The translations under genes and the position numbers were made by a program. Source: Clostridiales bacterium (GTDB lineage: Bacteria > Bacillota > Clostridia > Oscillospirales > QAMX01). From it: 8,470 nucleotides of DNA. The DNA is taken from positions 1 through 8,470 of the forward strand of contig DUUG01000175.1 in assembly GCA_012841675.1 (NCBI GenBank), in the 5' to 3' direction. The first letter of the stretch is position 1; every line of letters begins with the position of its first letter. The notes beneath the pieces were generated by a model, which saw nothing but the letters and a program-made list of their open reading frames with translations, was not told the origin of the DNA and searched no databases. Below are positions 1 to 7,896 of the stretch, one piece after another.

Positions 1-291
1 CAACTGGCCGACAGCAGCGATCAAGGAAGCCCCGTTATCGGCGACCATGTGTACATTGGCGCGGGGGCGAAGATTATCGGCAATGTCAAAATCGGAAATC
101 ACTGCCGGATTGGTGCCAATGCCGTTGTATATAAGGATATGCCGGATCACAGCGTTGCCGTCTGCGCACCCACCCGTATAATTCAAAAGGAAGCCCTCGA
201 CAACCGGTTCATTGTCATAAGAGATAACGGACAGGCGGAGGTTTTTGAAGACGGACATTTTCGCCCGTACATGCCAGATGTTGACATGTAA
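1..291 (+). CDS. Serine acetyltransferase-like hexapeptide-repeat acyltransferase, 3' end only
   Basis: The reading frame is open from the first base and stops with TAA at 289-291, giving the last 96 residues; the start lies outside the window. The visible part contains left-handed beta-helix (LbH) hexapeptide repeats: VIGDHVYIGAGAKI, then IIGNVKIGNHCRIGANAVV, followed by KDMPDHSVAV. This I-G-x-x pattern ending in ANAVV-x-K-D-x-P is the classic C-terminal end of CysE/SatA-type serine O-acetyltransferases and related sugar O-acetyltransferases, which transfer acetyl from acetyl-CoA. After the helix comes a tail of about 30 residues (ALDNRFIVIRDNGQAEVF and onward), which is less typical. The catalytic histidine region is upstream and not visible, so the substrate (serine or a sugar) cannot be decided. 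The next gene on the right is over 500 bp away behind its own promoters, so no operon link to it is apparent. Confidence 0.75.
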   Translation, partial: QLADSSDQGSPVIGDHVYIGAGAKIIGNVKIGNHCRIGANAVVYKDMPDHSVAVCAPTRIIQKEALDNRFIVIRDNGQAEVFEDGHFRPYMPDVDM

Positions 292-306
292 TGTTGCCAT
301 TTTTTT
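282..306 (+). terminator. Weak possible terminator after the acetyltransferase gene
   Basis: A short stem, TGACAT (282-287) with ATGTTG (291-296), includes wobble pairs and a 3-nt loop, spans the stop codon, and is followed by a run of seven T at 300-306. The stem is weak (four Watson-Crick pairs), so this is only a tentative terminator, although none better is visible before the next promoter. Confidence 0.25.
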
Positions 307-318
307 CAAAAGCAGAAA

Positions 319-348
319 TTGAATATTTTATTTTTTCGGAACCATACT
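319..348 (+). promoter_or_regulatory. Promoter of the structured RNA
   Basis: TTGAAT at 319-324 is followed by an 18-nt AT-rich spacer and CATACT at 343-348, a plausible sigma-A type -35/-10 pair. The predicted start point, about 7 nt downstream (354-355), coincides with the first base of a 5' hairpin of the RNA described next. That coincidence makes both calls more credible than either alone. Confidence 0.55.
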
Positions 349-353
349 AGAAG

Positions 354-720
354 CGAACAAAAGAAGTCTGACCATTTAGACGATTTTGTTCCGGCGGATG
401 ATACTTGTGTTCATTTTGTCAGATTGCCGCATTTCCAAACAGCGCGGGCTGTTTACTGTTGTGTTGGAAGGCTTTCGTGTTGACAAAGAAAGTCTTCCAC
501 GGAAAGTTAGGCAACCATTGGCAAAGCTTAGATAAGCGCACAGGTATATCCAGCTGAAATGGGAATAGCCCGACTGGGCACCTGCTTGCGATGATTTGTA
601 AGGTTTCCCAATGCGAATTTGTTATTGTGTGGACGAAAACTGTTTCTGCATTGGAAATGTAGGTGACAGTCAAAAGGCAAAGCCATTTTCGAGATATCGG
701 AAGTGGCTTTTCCCTTTTTT
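354..720 (+). ncRNA. Candidate structured noncoding RNA, about 365 nt, family not recognised
   Basis: The unit lies between a promoter and an intrinsic terminator and has no credible protein frame with a ribosome binding site. Helices seen by eye, all mutually compatible, are as follows. (1) A 5' hairpin: GAACAAAA 355-362 with TTTTGTTC 384-391, continued by GTCT 366-369 with AGAC 378-381. (2) A long-range helix: TTGCC 424-428 with GGCAA 510-514 and TTTCC 432-436 with GGAAA 501-505, closing a junction. (3) Inside it, AAACAGC 437-443 with GCTGTTT 448-454. (4) Also inside it, a 12-bp hairpin, 465-476 with 488-499 (one G-U pair). (5) GCA 538-540 plus CAGGT 541-545 with ACCTG 580-584 and TGC 587-589, capped by GCCC-GACT-GGGC 568-579. 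(6) 604-614 with 648-657, ten pairs and one bulged C. (7) The terminator. I see no hallmark of RNase P RNA, tmRNA, SRP RNA, a T-box or common riboswitches, and the shape does not fit 6S RNA. Function is unknown. Being an RNA gene is inferred from this architecture, not proven. Confidence 0.6.
672..720 (+). terminator. Strong intrinsic terminator of the structured RNA
   Basis: A 14-bp stem pairs 679-692 (AAAGCCATTTTCGA) with 697-710 (TCGGAAGTGGCTTT) around a GATA tetraloop, with two G-T wobbles. It is followed by TCCC and six T at 715-720. Upstream AAAAGG (672-677) can also pair with CCTTTT (713-718) and extend the stem. It separates the RNA from the addB promoter that begins 26 bp later. Confidence 0.8.
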
Positions 721-722
721 GC

Positions 723-748
723 CAAGTGTAAGAAGGCTTCCACACTTG
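723..748 (+). repeat. Inverted repeat overlapping the addB -35 element
   Basis: CAAGTGT at 723-729 is the exact reverse complement of ACACTTG at 742-748, with 12 nt between. A second small dyad sits at the centre (GAA/TTC within 732-740). The right arm overlaps the first three bases of the proposed -35 hexamer of addB. This is the position expected for a repressor operator, but it could also be chance or a remnant of a second terminator. Confidence 0.4.
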
Positions 749-774
749 CCCAGTCGAGTTTGGTCGGATATAAT
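746..774 (+). promoter_or_regulatory. Promoter of the addB-addA operon
   Basis: TTGCCC at 746-751, a 17-nt spacer, and a perfect TATAAT at 769-774. Transcription would start near 781, leaving a leader of only about 23 nt before the addB start codon. The operon is thus transcribed independently of the RNA gene upstream. Confidence 0.7.
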
Positions 775-790
775 GGAAATAGGAAACTTA

Positions 791-798
791 GGGAGGTG
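791..798 (+). promoter_or_regulatory. Ribosome binding site of addB
   Basis: GGGAGGTG lies 5 nt before the GTG codon at 804. It is a near-ideal Shine-Dalgarno sequence and fixes GTG 804 as the start of addB. Confidence 0.8.
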
Positions 799-803
799 CG
801 CCT

Positions 804-3800
804 GTGACCACGCTTTTATTGGGCCGTTTCGGAAGCGGCAAAACAACAAAGCTTATGCAACGTATTGCCCAACGGGCACGAAATGGTGCCAAGGGGCAGA
901 TTTTGCTTGTTCCTGAGCAAAGCGGGTTTATCACCGAACGGCGGCTTGCCCAAGAGGCAGGCAACGGGATCTCCCTGTCTGCCGAGGTGCTTACTTTTAA
1001 AAGCCTGGCAACAAGGGTTTTTTCCGTAGAAGGAGGGTTGGCTTGTACGCCCATTGACACGGGGGGACAACTGCTTCTTCTGCGCTTGGCGGCCGAGCAG
1101 GTGAAGCCTTTGCTGAAAATTTATGCGCGGCATGCTTTTTCTGCGCCGTTTTTGCAAAAGGCGGCGTCTACCATAAACGAGCTAAAGCTGGCCCGTATAC
1201 CGCCCGAAGAGTTGGTGCAATGGGGCGAGAAGGGCTTACTGGGAGACAAGCTGTATGACCTGTCGCTTCTGTATGGGGCGTATGAAGCTCTCTGTTCCGG
1301 CGATTTGCAGGACCCTTCCGACCGGATGACGCTGCTTGCCACCGTTTTGGAAGGAAGCGAAAAACACGGATTTTTTGCCAATCGGCACGTTTACATAGAC
1401 GGATTTACGCAGTTTAACAAAGCGGAATGGGATATTCTCCGCGTAATTTTACAAAGTGCGGCGTCGGTCACTGTGAGTCTTTGCTGTGACACGCCGGACA
1501 TGGAGGTGGAGGGAGGCGTTTTTGCCCCCGTTCGAAAAACCGCCAAGCAATTTATAAGCCTTTGCAAAGAGGAAAAGCAGCCGGTGAATACGGAAATAGC
1601 CGGTGAACACCCCGTGCGGTTTGCCAAATCGGCAAAAGCTCTTTCCTATCTGGAACGAGTGCTGGCGGGGGCAGAGCTTGGGGAAGCACCGGAACAAGAC
1701 GGAAGCGTTGGCCTATACCGTGCCAAAACGCCTTATTCCGAGTGGGAATATGCGGCGGGGGAAATTTTGCGGCTTGCTCGGCAGGGCGTGCGGTTTGGGG
1801 AAATTGCCGTGGCCACAAGGGATTTATCTCGGTTTGCCGATACGGCGGCGGCTGTTTTCGCCCGGTACGGTGTGCCGTTTTTCTTAGACCGGCGGGAATC
1901 TGCCGCCGACATGGCGCCTTTGCGGACGGCCGTTTTGGCCCTTCAGGCCGCTCAGTTGAGACGAAAAGAGGAGCTTTTTGCCCTTTTAAAAACGGGGTTT
2001 GTGGGGCTTTCGCCGGAGGAAGCCGACGCCCTGGAAAATTACGCCTTATTATGGGATCTTTCGCCGTTGGGCTTTGCCAAACCCTTTAAAGAACATCCCG
2101 AGGGGTTTGGCGAACCGATGACGGCGGAAGCCAAAAGAGAGCTTGCCCGGCTGAACGCCATTCGCGCCCGATTTATAGAACCCCTTTCCCTTATTAAAAA
2201 GCAAGGAACGGCCAAAGAGCTTGGCGAAGGGCTGTACCGCTATTTATGCGCCATTTCTTTGCCCGATTCCATTGCAAAAGCCGCCCGCGCCTTAGAGGCA
2301 GAAGGAAATCTTCGCCGGGCGCAAGAATATGACCAGCTTTGGGCGCTGCTGTGCGACGCGCTGGATCAGGTGGTTATGATTTTGGGCGATGCCAGACTCA
2401 GCTTAGAGGAGTTTGCGGAGCTTTTTGCCCTTTTGCTTTCTCAAAAAACGGTGGGAAGCATTCCTGCCACGCTCGATGCTGTGGCCGTGGGCGAAGCCGG
2501 GCGCATGCGCCCCGACCGGCCAAAGTATCTTCTATTTTTGGGTGCGGTAGACGGGGTGTTTCCGCCGGAGCCTTCGGAAAACACCGTTTTAACCTTGCAC
2601 GAACGGCGGCGGCTTGCGGAACGGGGGCTTCCCTTTGACAAAACCATTGAGGAGCAGGCGTATTCCGAGCAACTTACGGCGTATCAGATTTTAACCGCCC
2701 CGTCAGAAGGGCTTTTTATCTCCTACTACGAGGCGGAAATCGGCGGCGAAGGGGCCGAGCCTTCCTATTATATAGAAAAAATCCGGCAGGCATTGCCCAA
2801 TCTGCGGCTGGAAACCGAGACGGAAACGGCGGGGCTGTTCCGGGCAAGGGCAAAGGAGCCTTGTGTGGCGCTTGCCATGGGCGAGGTTGGCCGCGATCAA
2901 ACGCCCCAGGCTTTGGCCGCCAAAGAGGCGCTTTCTGCGCTTTCGGAGGGCGAGTCGCTTATCGAAGCCGTAGAGCAGGCCCTTTTGGGCCGGCGGGGGC
3001 CCATTACCGAACCGGAAATTATCGGAGGGCTGTACGGCAAACGGCCGCTTGTCACGGCGTCACGGCTGGAAACGTATCACGGCTGCCCCTTTTCCTATTT
3101 TGCCAAATACGGTCTGGGTGCAAAGCCCAGAAAAAAGGCCGAGCTTGGGCCGGCGGATGCAGGCAATTTGATCCACTATGTGCTAAGCGAAACGGCGGCG
3201 GAAGTTGCAGATTTCCCCGGCGGGTGGAAAGCCGTATCGCTTGCAGCCCTCATGGACATGGCACAGCGGCATACGGACGCATACATCCACGACGCCATTG
3301 GCGGGTTGGAGGAAAAATCCGCCCGTTTTGTCTGGCAGGTGCGGCGGATTTCGGAGAGCATTCGGAATTTGCTTTCTGAAATGCGGACGGAATTGTCCCA
3401 GAGCCTGTTTGAGCCCTATGCTTTTGAGCTGGCCTTTGGGCTTCCCGGCGAAGGGGCACGGCCGGGCATTGTTTACAATTTCAACGGCGCGGAAATTCAG
3501 CTTGCGGGCAAGGTGGACCGAGTGGACCGGTGGCAAAACGGCGAGGAAACGTATCTTCGCGTGGTCGACTACAAGACCGGGTTAACTACCTTCAGCTTTG
3601 CCGACGTGGAGGCAGGCCTTGGCGCGCAGATGCTTGTGTATTTATTTGCCCTATGTAAAACGGAAAACGCAAAGCCGGCCGGGGTGTTGTATGTTCCGGC
3701 TTTGTCCCGGTATGCCCAAGGAACGGCGGGCAACAGTGAGGTTGTTCGGGAAAGCGCCAAAAGAACGGGGCTTTTGCTGTATGATCCGGCTGTCCTTGCG

Positions 3801-4175
3801 GCCATGGAGATCCCGTCAGACGGCAAGGCACAGTTTATCCCCGTTTCGTATACGGGTTCAGGGGAAAAACGCGCCATTCGAGTGACGAACGCGCTGGCAA
3901 ATGAGGAAGAATTTGCGCTTTTGCAGCAGCATGTGGAAGGATTGCTGGAAAAAATGGCCCAGGGGCTTTTTTCCGGGGAGATCGAATGCGCCCCATTGAC
4001 GAAGGATGCTTTTTCCCGGTGCGACTATTGCGATATGCGCAGAATTTGCCAGTTTGATGCCTTCCGGAAAAGCGATCGGCCGGTTTGGATAGAAAAACTA
4101 AATAAAAAAGAATTTTTTGAAAAAAGGGGGAAGCAGAATGCGCTGGACGGATCGGCAACTGGAAGCCATAACTAG
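804..4175 (+). CDS. addB: AddB, ATP-dependent helicase/nuclease subunit B
   Basis: AddB pairs with AddA to resect double-strand DNA ends and generate 3' single-stranded tails for RecA. In the studied enzyme the AddB nuclease cuts the 5' strand, and the protein takes part in Chi recognition. The start GTG 804 has a strong ribosome binding site, and the N-terminus MTTLLLGRFGSGKTTKL places the P-loop (GRFGSGKT) at residues 7-14. The rest of the helicase-like core is degenerate, as usual for AddB. The C-terminal RecB-type nuclease is complete: H791 (NLIHYVLSE), D905 in GKVDRVD, and D922-x-K924 in VVDYKTG. The four iron-sulphur cysteines are present: C761 (HGCPFSYF) and C1073, C1076, C1082 (RCDYCDMRRIC), with the spacing known from Bacillus AddB. 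The length of 1123 aa is close to the family norm of about 1160. The reading frame is intact. Its 3' end overlaps addA by 38 nt, implying translational coupling and roughly equal subunit synthesis. Confidence 0.96.
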   Translation: MTTLLLGRFGSGKTTKLMQRIAQRARNGAKGQILLVPEQSGFITERRLAQEAGNGISLSAEVLTFKSLATRVFSVEGGLACTPIDTGGQLLLLRLAAEQVKPLLKIYARHAFSAPFLQKAASTINELKLARIPPEELVQWGEKGLLGDKLYDLSLLYGAYEALCSGDLQDPSDRMTLLATVLEGSEKHGFFANRHVYIDGFTQFNKAEWDILRVILQSAASVTVSLCCDTPDMEVEGGVFAPVRKTAKQFISLCKEEKQPVNTEIAGEHPVRFAKSAKALSYLERVLAGAELGEAPEQDGSVGLYRAKTPYSEWEYAAGEILRLARQGVRFGEIAVATRDLSRFADTAAAVFARYGVPFFLDRRESAADMAPLRTAVLALQAAQLRRKEELFALLKTGFVGLSPEEADALENYALLWDLSPLGFAKPFKEHPEGFGEPMTAEAKRELARLNAIRARFIEPLSLIKKQGTAKELGEGLYRYLCAISLPDSIAKAARALEAEGNLRRAQEYDQLWALLCDALDQVVMILGDARLSLEEFAELFALLLSQKTVGSIPATLDAVAVGEAGRMRPDRPKYLLFLGAVDGVFPPEPSENTVLTLHERRRLAERGLPFDKTIEEQAYSEQLTAYQILTAPSEGLFISYYEAEIGGEGAEPSYYIEKIRQALPNLRLETETETAGLFRARAKEPCVALAMGEVGRDQTPQALAAKEALSALSEGESLIEAVEQALLGRRGPITEPEIIGGLYGKRPLVTASRLETYHGCPFSYFAKYGLGAKPRKKAELGPADAGNLIHYVLSETAAEVADFPGGWKAVSLAALMDMAQRHTDAYIHDAIGGLEEKSARFVWQVRRISESIRNLLSEMRTELSQSLFEPYAFELAFGLPGEGARPGIVYNFNGAEIQLAGKVDRVDRWQNGEETYLRVVDYKTGLTTFSFADVEAGLGAQMLVYLFALCKTENAKPAGVLYVPALSRYAQGTAGNSEVVRESAKRTGLLLYDPAVLAAMEIPSDGKAQFIPVSYTGSGEKRAIRVTNALANEEEFALLQQHVEGLLEKMAQGLFSGEIECAPLTKDAFSRCDYCDMRRICQFDAFRKSDRPVWIEKLNKKEFFEKRGKQNALDGSATGSHN

Positions 4176-7100
4176 AAACGAACGCCGGATTTTGGTGTCT
4201 GCGGCGGCAGGGTCGGGAAAAACGGCGGTATTGGTAGAACGCATTCTGCGAAAAATCACAAACCCTTCCTGCCCGCAGGATATTACGCGCTTTTTGATGG
4301 TTACCTTCACCAAGGCGGCCGCTGCCGAAATGCGCGGACGCCTTGCCAAAGCGCTTTCTCAGCGGCTGGCCAAGGCGGATCCGGATTCGGAGGAAGGGCG
4401 GCTTCTTCTGCGGCAGCTTATGCTTCTGCCGGCGGCACAGATTACAACGGTGCATGCCTTTTGTATGCGGCTTATTAGGGAGAATTTTCATGCTTTGGCC
4501 CTTCCGGCTTCCTTTCGGCTTGCCGACGAGCATGAGGCCGGTTTACTGGCAGATGAGGCGGCAGAGGCGGTTTTGGAGGAAGCGTATGCGAAAAACGGGC
4601 CGGGCAGTTCCTTTTTCGCGCTGGTGGAGGCGGTGGCCGGCCCCCGGGACGACAGGCGCTTAAAGGAACTCATTCTGACAGCCCATGCAAACTTAATGAG
4701 CGGGCCGGACCCGGAGGGGTATCGCCGGGATCGGCTGGTCGAAAGCAAAAATATTTCTTCCGATGCCGCCGAAACCCTATGGGGGAAAACGTATCGAGCG
4801 GGCATATGCGAGGAGGCGCGGTATTACCACCGAGCCTATGAGGCGCTTTGCAGCACGCTGGCTAAGGCGTCTTTTCCCGGGGCGGACAAGCTATATATAT
4901 TTATGGAAGAAGAAGCGCAAGAGATTGCCGACTTGCAGAAGGCTTTTGCCCAGGGAAGCTGGGACGAAACGAGAAAGGCCTTGCTCGCCTTTGCTAAACG
5001 GCCGCGTTTTCCGTCCGTCCGGACGGCAGATCCCTTAAAGGAGCGGGCGAAAAAACTGCGGGACGACCTGAAAAAATGGGTCAATAAGCTGGAGGTCGGG
5101 GTGGCAGCCCAGGAAAACGAACAGGTTTTGGACGATTTGCGGGAATCCTTGCCTGTGACCGAGGCGTTTTTTGACCTTGTGGCCCGGTTTGGAGAGGTTT
5201 TTTCCGAAAAGAAGCGGGAAACCAATGTGCTGGATTTTAACGATTTAGAGCATATGGCACTGAAACTCCTATGCAAAGGCAACGAAAACGGGCGACTTAT
5301 ACCGTCGGACATTGCCAAAAGCGAGGGCGCGCGGTTTGACGAAATTCTCGTAGACGAATATCAGGATACCAACGGCCTGCAGGACGCCATCTTCCGCTGT
5401 CTGACGGAAGAAGGGGGCGCAGCGCTGTTTATGGTTGGCGACGTAAAACAAAGCATTTACCGCTTCCGCCAGGCAGACCCGACTATTTTCCTTGCGCGAA
5501 AAAACCAGTACAGCAAGGAGCGGAAAAAAGGGCAGGTAGCCCTTTTCCTGCCGGACAATTTCCGTTCGGCGCAGACAGTGCTGGATGCGGTGAACTTTAC
5601 GTTTTTCTCCCTGATGAGCGACGAACTGGGGGAAATGGAGTATTCGGAGGAGGAGCATTTGCGGGGCGGAAGCGGCGTGTCCGGGGCAAAGGCGGAGCTT
5701 GTGTACCTTTCCACAGCAGAGGAGGACGATACGGATGAGGCAGGGGAAGCGGCGGAGCCGCCGCTTTCGCGAAAGGAAGCCGAGGCTTCCTATGCGGCGT
5801 ACCGCATAGAGCGCATACTGCAGGAAGGTATAGAAGTCTACGACAAGGGGCTTGGAAGAAACCGCCCCTTAGAGCCTTCCGATATTGCCATTTTGCTTCG
5901 GTCTTACAAGGGCTTTGGGCCTTTGGTGGAGGAAGCCCTTGCCGCCAGAAAAATTCCCGTTTCCACCGGTTCGGGGCGCGGATTTTTTGATACAGCGGAA
6001 GTGGACGCGTTTTTGGCACTATTGGAAAGTATCGACAACCCCACGCGGGAGACTTCGCTGATTGGGTTTTTGCGCTCTCCTTTGGGCGGGTTTACCGCCG
6101 ACGAGCTTGGGAAAATCCGCTTAGCCCTGCCCAAAAAGCAGAATTTTTATGAAGCACTAGTTAAAGTTTCGGAAGAAGATTCCCCCTTGGGAGAAAAATG
6201 CGCTTCCATTTTGGAAAAACTGAAAAGATGGCGCCGTGAAGCCGGCGACGAGGCGGCGGGCTCCTTTTTGGGGCGGCTTTTAAATGAAACAGGCGCGCTG
6301 TTGCTCTACGGCGCTATGGAAAACGGAGAGGCAAGGCGGGCAAATCTCTTGCTGCTTTTAGAAAAAGCCGCGGGCTTATCCGGAGGGCTGGGGGCTTTGC
6401 TTCGCTACTTTGACGGTATCTACCAAAAAGGCATCCGCCCCGACGGAGGGGCCGGCGGCAGCACCGGCGGCGTTCAGCTGTTAAGCGTCCACAAATCCAA
6501 GGGATTGGAGTTTCCTGTGGTGATTCTGCTGGGCATGGCCGGAAGGTTCAATTTACAGTGGAAAAGCGAAGCATTGCTTCTGCATCCGGTGCAGGGGCCC
6601 GGCTTTAGACGCCGGGATCAAATGACCCGCATCGAGCGCACCACCTTAAAACGGGAAGCCGTGACTCAGGCCTTGCAAAACGAGCAGCTTTCCGAGGAGC
6701 TTCGCATCCTTTACGTTGCCATGACGAGAGCGCGGGAGCGGCTTATGCTGGTATCGGCCTATGGCAATGTGGAGGATAAGCTTTCCAAGCTGTCGGCATT
6801 GCTGGCTGGTCGAGGTCGGCCTGACCCCGTGCTTTTGCGGAAGCAGCCTTCTTTTGCCGACTGGATTTCCCTGGCCCTTTTGGGAGCAGGCGAGCCGGCA
6901 CTGCTTGTCAAGGCCGGACAAGCGGAGGAAATAGAGCCGGGCCAACCGCTTCCTTTCAAGGTGGCATTTGACAGTCTGCCGGACGGGAAGGAAGAATTGA
7001 TCGCAGAAAGCAAAGAGCAAACGGCGGATCCGGCCCTTGTGGAGGAGATTCGCCAGTGGCTTACGTATACATACCCGCATAAAAAGGCCGTTACGCTGCC

Positions 7101-7803
7101 GGCAAAGCTTACGGCAACGGGCTTTAAGGGGCTGACCATGCCGGATGAGGAGGAAACGCCTCCCATTTCATTTGGAGGGGATATCTCCAAGAAAACGCCG
7201 GCCATACCGCGGTTTTTATCGGGGAAAACGAGTCTGTCACCGACGGAAAAGGGCACGGCCATGCACCTTGCCATGCAGCTTTTGCCCTTTACCCATGTAC
7301 ACAGCGTGGAGAAAATCCAGGAGGGACTGCAAGAGCTGAAAGAACGGGGGATCTTATCTTCTGAACAACTAGCGGCCGTCTCGCCTGATGCCATAGGGGC
7401 GTTTTATGAAACGTCCGTGGGGAAAAGAGTATTAAAACAGTGGGAAACCAAAGGGAACGGCGGGATTTTCAGAGAGTTTAAGTTTTCTCTGCTGGCAGAC
7501 GCGGCCCGGTATTACGGATCGGAAGGTCTGACAGACGAACGGGTGCTGGTGCAGGGCGTTATAGACTTGTTCTTTGAAGAAGACGACGGCACACTTACGC
7601 TGGTGGACTTCAAAACGGATGCGGTGACGGGAGCGATGGTGGACCAGCGGGCCCGTTCCTATATTCCGCAGGTGCGAATCTATGCGGAAGCTTTGGCAGA
7701 GATTACGCAGAAACCGTTGGGTCGGCAGTACTTGTACTTTTTTGAGGACAAGAAACTAGTGAAAATAGACTGGTCGGAGCAGGATATAGCGGCAAACCAA
7801 TAG
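4138..7803 (+). CDS. addA: AddA, ATP-dependent helicase/nuclease subunit A
   Basis: AddA is the UvrD-like superfamily 1 motor (3'-5' translocation) of the AddAB complex and carries the second nuclease, which cuts the 3'-ended strand until Chi. I chose ATG 4138 because GGGGG at 4126-4130 precedes it by 7 nt and because the resulting start, MRWTDRQLEAI, matches the usual AddA N-terminus. A TTG at 4117 is in frame but poorly placed. All helicase motifs are visible in order: Walker A AAAGSGKT (residues 22-29), TFTKAAAAEM (56-65), DEYQ (406-409), GDVKQSIYRFR (434-444), DNFRS (473-477), SVHKSKGLEF (783-792) and VAMTRARERL (860-869). The C-terminal nuclease has H1043 (GTAMHLAMQ), D1143 (QGVIDLFF) and D1157-x-K1159 (LVDFKTD), then the YIPQVRIYAEAL helix. 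The length of 1221 aa is normal for the family and all catalytic residues are present, so the complex should be active. No clear intrinsic terminator follows the stop, so some readthrough into rpmE is possible. Confidence 0.97.
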   Translation: MRWTDRQLEAITRNERRILVSAAAGSGKTAVLVERILRKITNPSCPQDITRFLMVTFTKAAAAEMRGRLAKALSQRLAKADPDSEEGRLLLRQLMLLPAAQITTVHAFCMRLIRENFHALALPASFRLADEHEAGLLADEAAEAVLEEAYAKNGPGSSFFALVEAVAGPRDDRRLKELILTAHANLMSGPDPEGYRRDRLVESKNISSDAAETLWGKTYRAGICEEARYYHRAYEALCSTLAKASFPGADKLYIFMEEEAQEIADLQKAFAQGSWDETRKALLAFAKRPRFPSVRTADPLKERAKKLRDDLKKWVNKLEVGVAAQENEQVLDDLRESLPVTEAFFDLVARFGEVFSEKKRETNVLDFNDLEHMALKLLCKGNENGRLIPSDIAKSEGARFDEILVDEYQDTNGLQDAIFRCLTEEGGAALFMVGDVKQSIYRFRQADPTIFLARKNQYSKERKKGQVALFLPDNFRSAQTVLDAVNFTFFSLMSDELGEMEYSEEEHLRGGSGVSGAKAELVYLSTAEEDDTDEAGEAAEPPLSRKEAEASYAAYRIERILQEGIEVYDKGLGRNRPLEPSDIAILLRSYKGFGPLVEEALAARKIPVSTGSGRGFFDTAEVDAFLALLESIDNPTRETSLIGFLRSPLGGFTADELGKIRLALPKKQNFYEALVKVSEEDSPLGEKCASILEKLKRWRREAGDEAAGSFLGRLLNETGALLLYGAMENGEARRANLLLLLEKAAGLSGGLGALLRYFDGIYQKGIRPDGGAGGSTGGVQLLSVHKSKGLEFPVVILLGMAGRFNLQWKSEALLLHPVQGPGFRRRDQMTRIERTTLKREAVTQALQNEQLSEELRILYVAMTRARERLMLVSAYGNVEDKLSKLSALLAGRGRPDPVLLRKQPSFADWISLALLGAGEPALLVKAGQAEEIEPGQPLPFKVAFDSLPDGKEELIAESKEQTADPALVEEIRQWLTYTYPHKKAVTLPAKLTATGFKGLTMPDEEETPPISFGGDISKKTPAIPRFLSGKTSLSPTEKGTAMHLAMQLLPFTHVHSVEKIQEGLQELKERGILSSEQLAAVSPDAIGAFYETSVGKRVLKQWETKGNGGIFREFKFSLLADAARYYGSEGLTDERVLVQGVIDLFFEEDDGTLTLVDFKTDAVTGAMVDQRARSYIPQVRIYAEALAEITQKPLGRQYLYFFEDKKLVKIDWSEQDIAANQ

Positions 7804-7816
7804 CAAATTTTGTCAA

Positions 7817-7847
7817 ATTGCAAAAAAATAAAAATAGTGCTTGCAAT
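7817..7847 (+). repeat. Inverted repeat spanning the rpmE -35 region
   Basis: ATTGCAA at 7817-7823 and TTGCAAT at 7841-7847 are exact reverse complements, separated by a 17-nt A-rich spacer. The right arm contains the whole proposed -35 hexamer of rpmE (TTGCAA, 7841-7846). There is no T run after it on the + strand, so it does not look like the missing addA terminator. It could be an operator, or a by-product of a hexamer that is itself near-palindromic. Confidence 0.3.
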
Positions 7848-7869
7848 GTTCAGAAGGGTATGTTATTAT
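7841..7869 (+). promoter_or_regulatory. Promoter of rpmE, extended -10 type
   Basis: TTGCAA at 7841-7846, a 17-nt spacer, and TATTAT at 7864-7869 directly preceded by TGT (7861-7863), an extended -10 element. Transcription should begin near 7876, about 50 nt before the rpmE start. Confidence 0.75.
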
Positions 7870-7882
7870 ATTTATTGCACCG

Positions 7883-7896
7883 CGAATGAAGATTCG
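7883..7896 (+). promoter_or_regulatory. Small hairpin in the rpmE mRNA leader
   Basis: CGAAT (7883-7887) pairs with ATTCG (7892-7896) around GAAG, within the roughly 50-nt untranslated leader. L31 genes in several phyla, including Firmicutes, have conserved leader RNAs thought to mediate autoregulation by L31. This hairpin is a candidate for such an element, but the stem is only 5 bp and I could not match it to the published consensus. Confidence 0.3.

Noticed and set aside
354..720. Identity of the structured RNA as RNase P RNA, tmRNA, SRP RNA, 6S RNA or a T-box leader
   Set aside because: The GAGGAAAGTCC and ACAGAA-type cores of RNase P, the tRNA-like ends of tmRNA, the SRP GGAA-tetraloop domain and the T-box GGTGGNACCGCG are all missing. 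The branched shape does not match the single long bulged hairpin of 6S RNA.
419..745. An open frame of 108 residues on the minus strand (and a 71-residue one within it)
   Set aside because: There is no ribosome binding site before the start and no recognisable domain. It runs antisense through the hairpins of the structured RNA, whose palindromic segments keep frames open by chance.
3835..4533. A 232-residue open frame on the minus strand across the addB/addA junction
   Set aside because: The sequence is rich in Arg, Pro and Lys with no domain. It lies wholly antisense to two well-supported genes, as expected from their high-GC codons.
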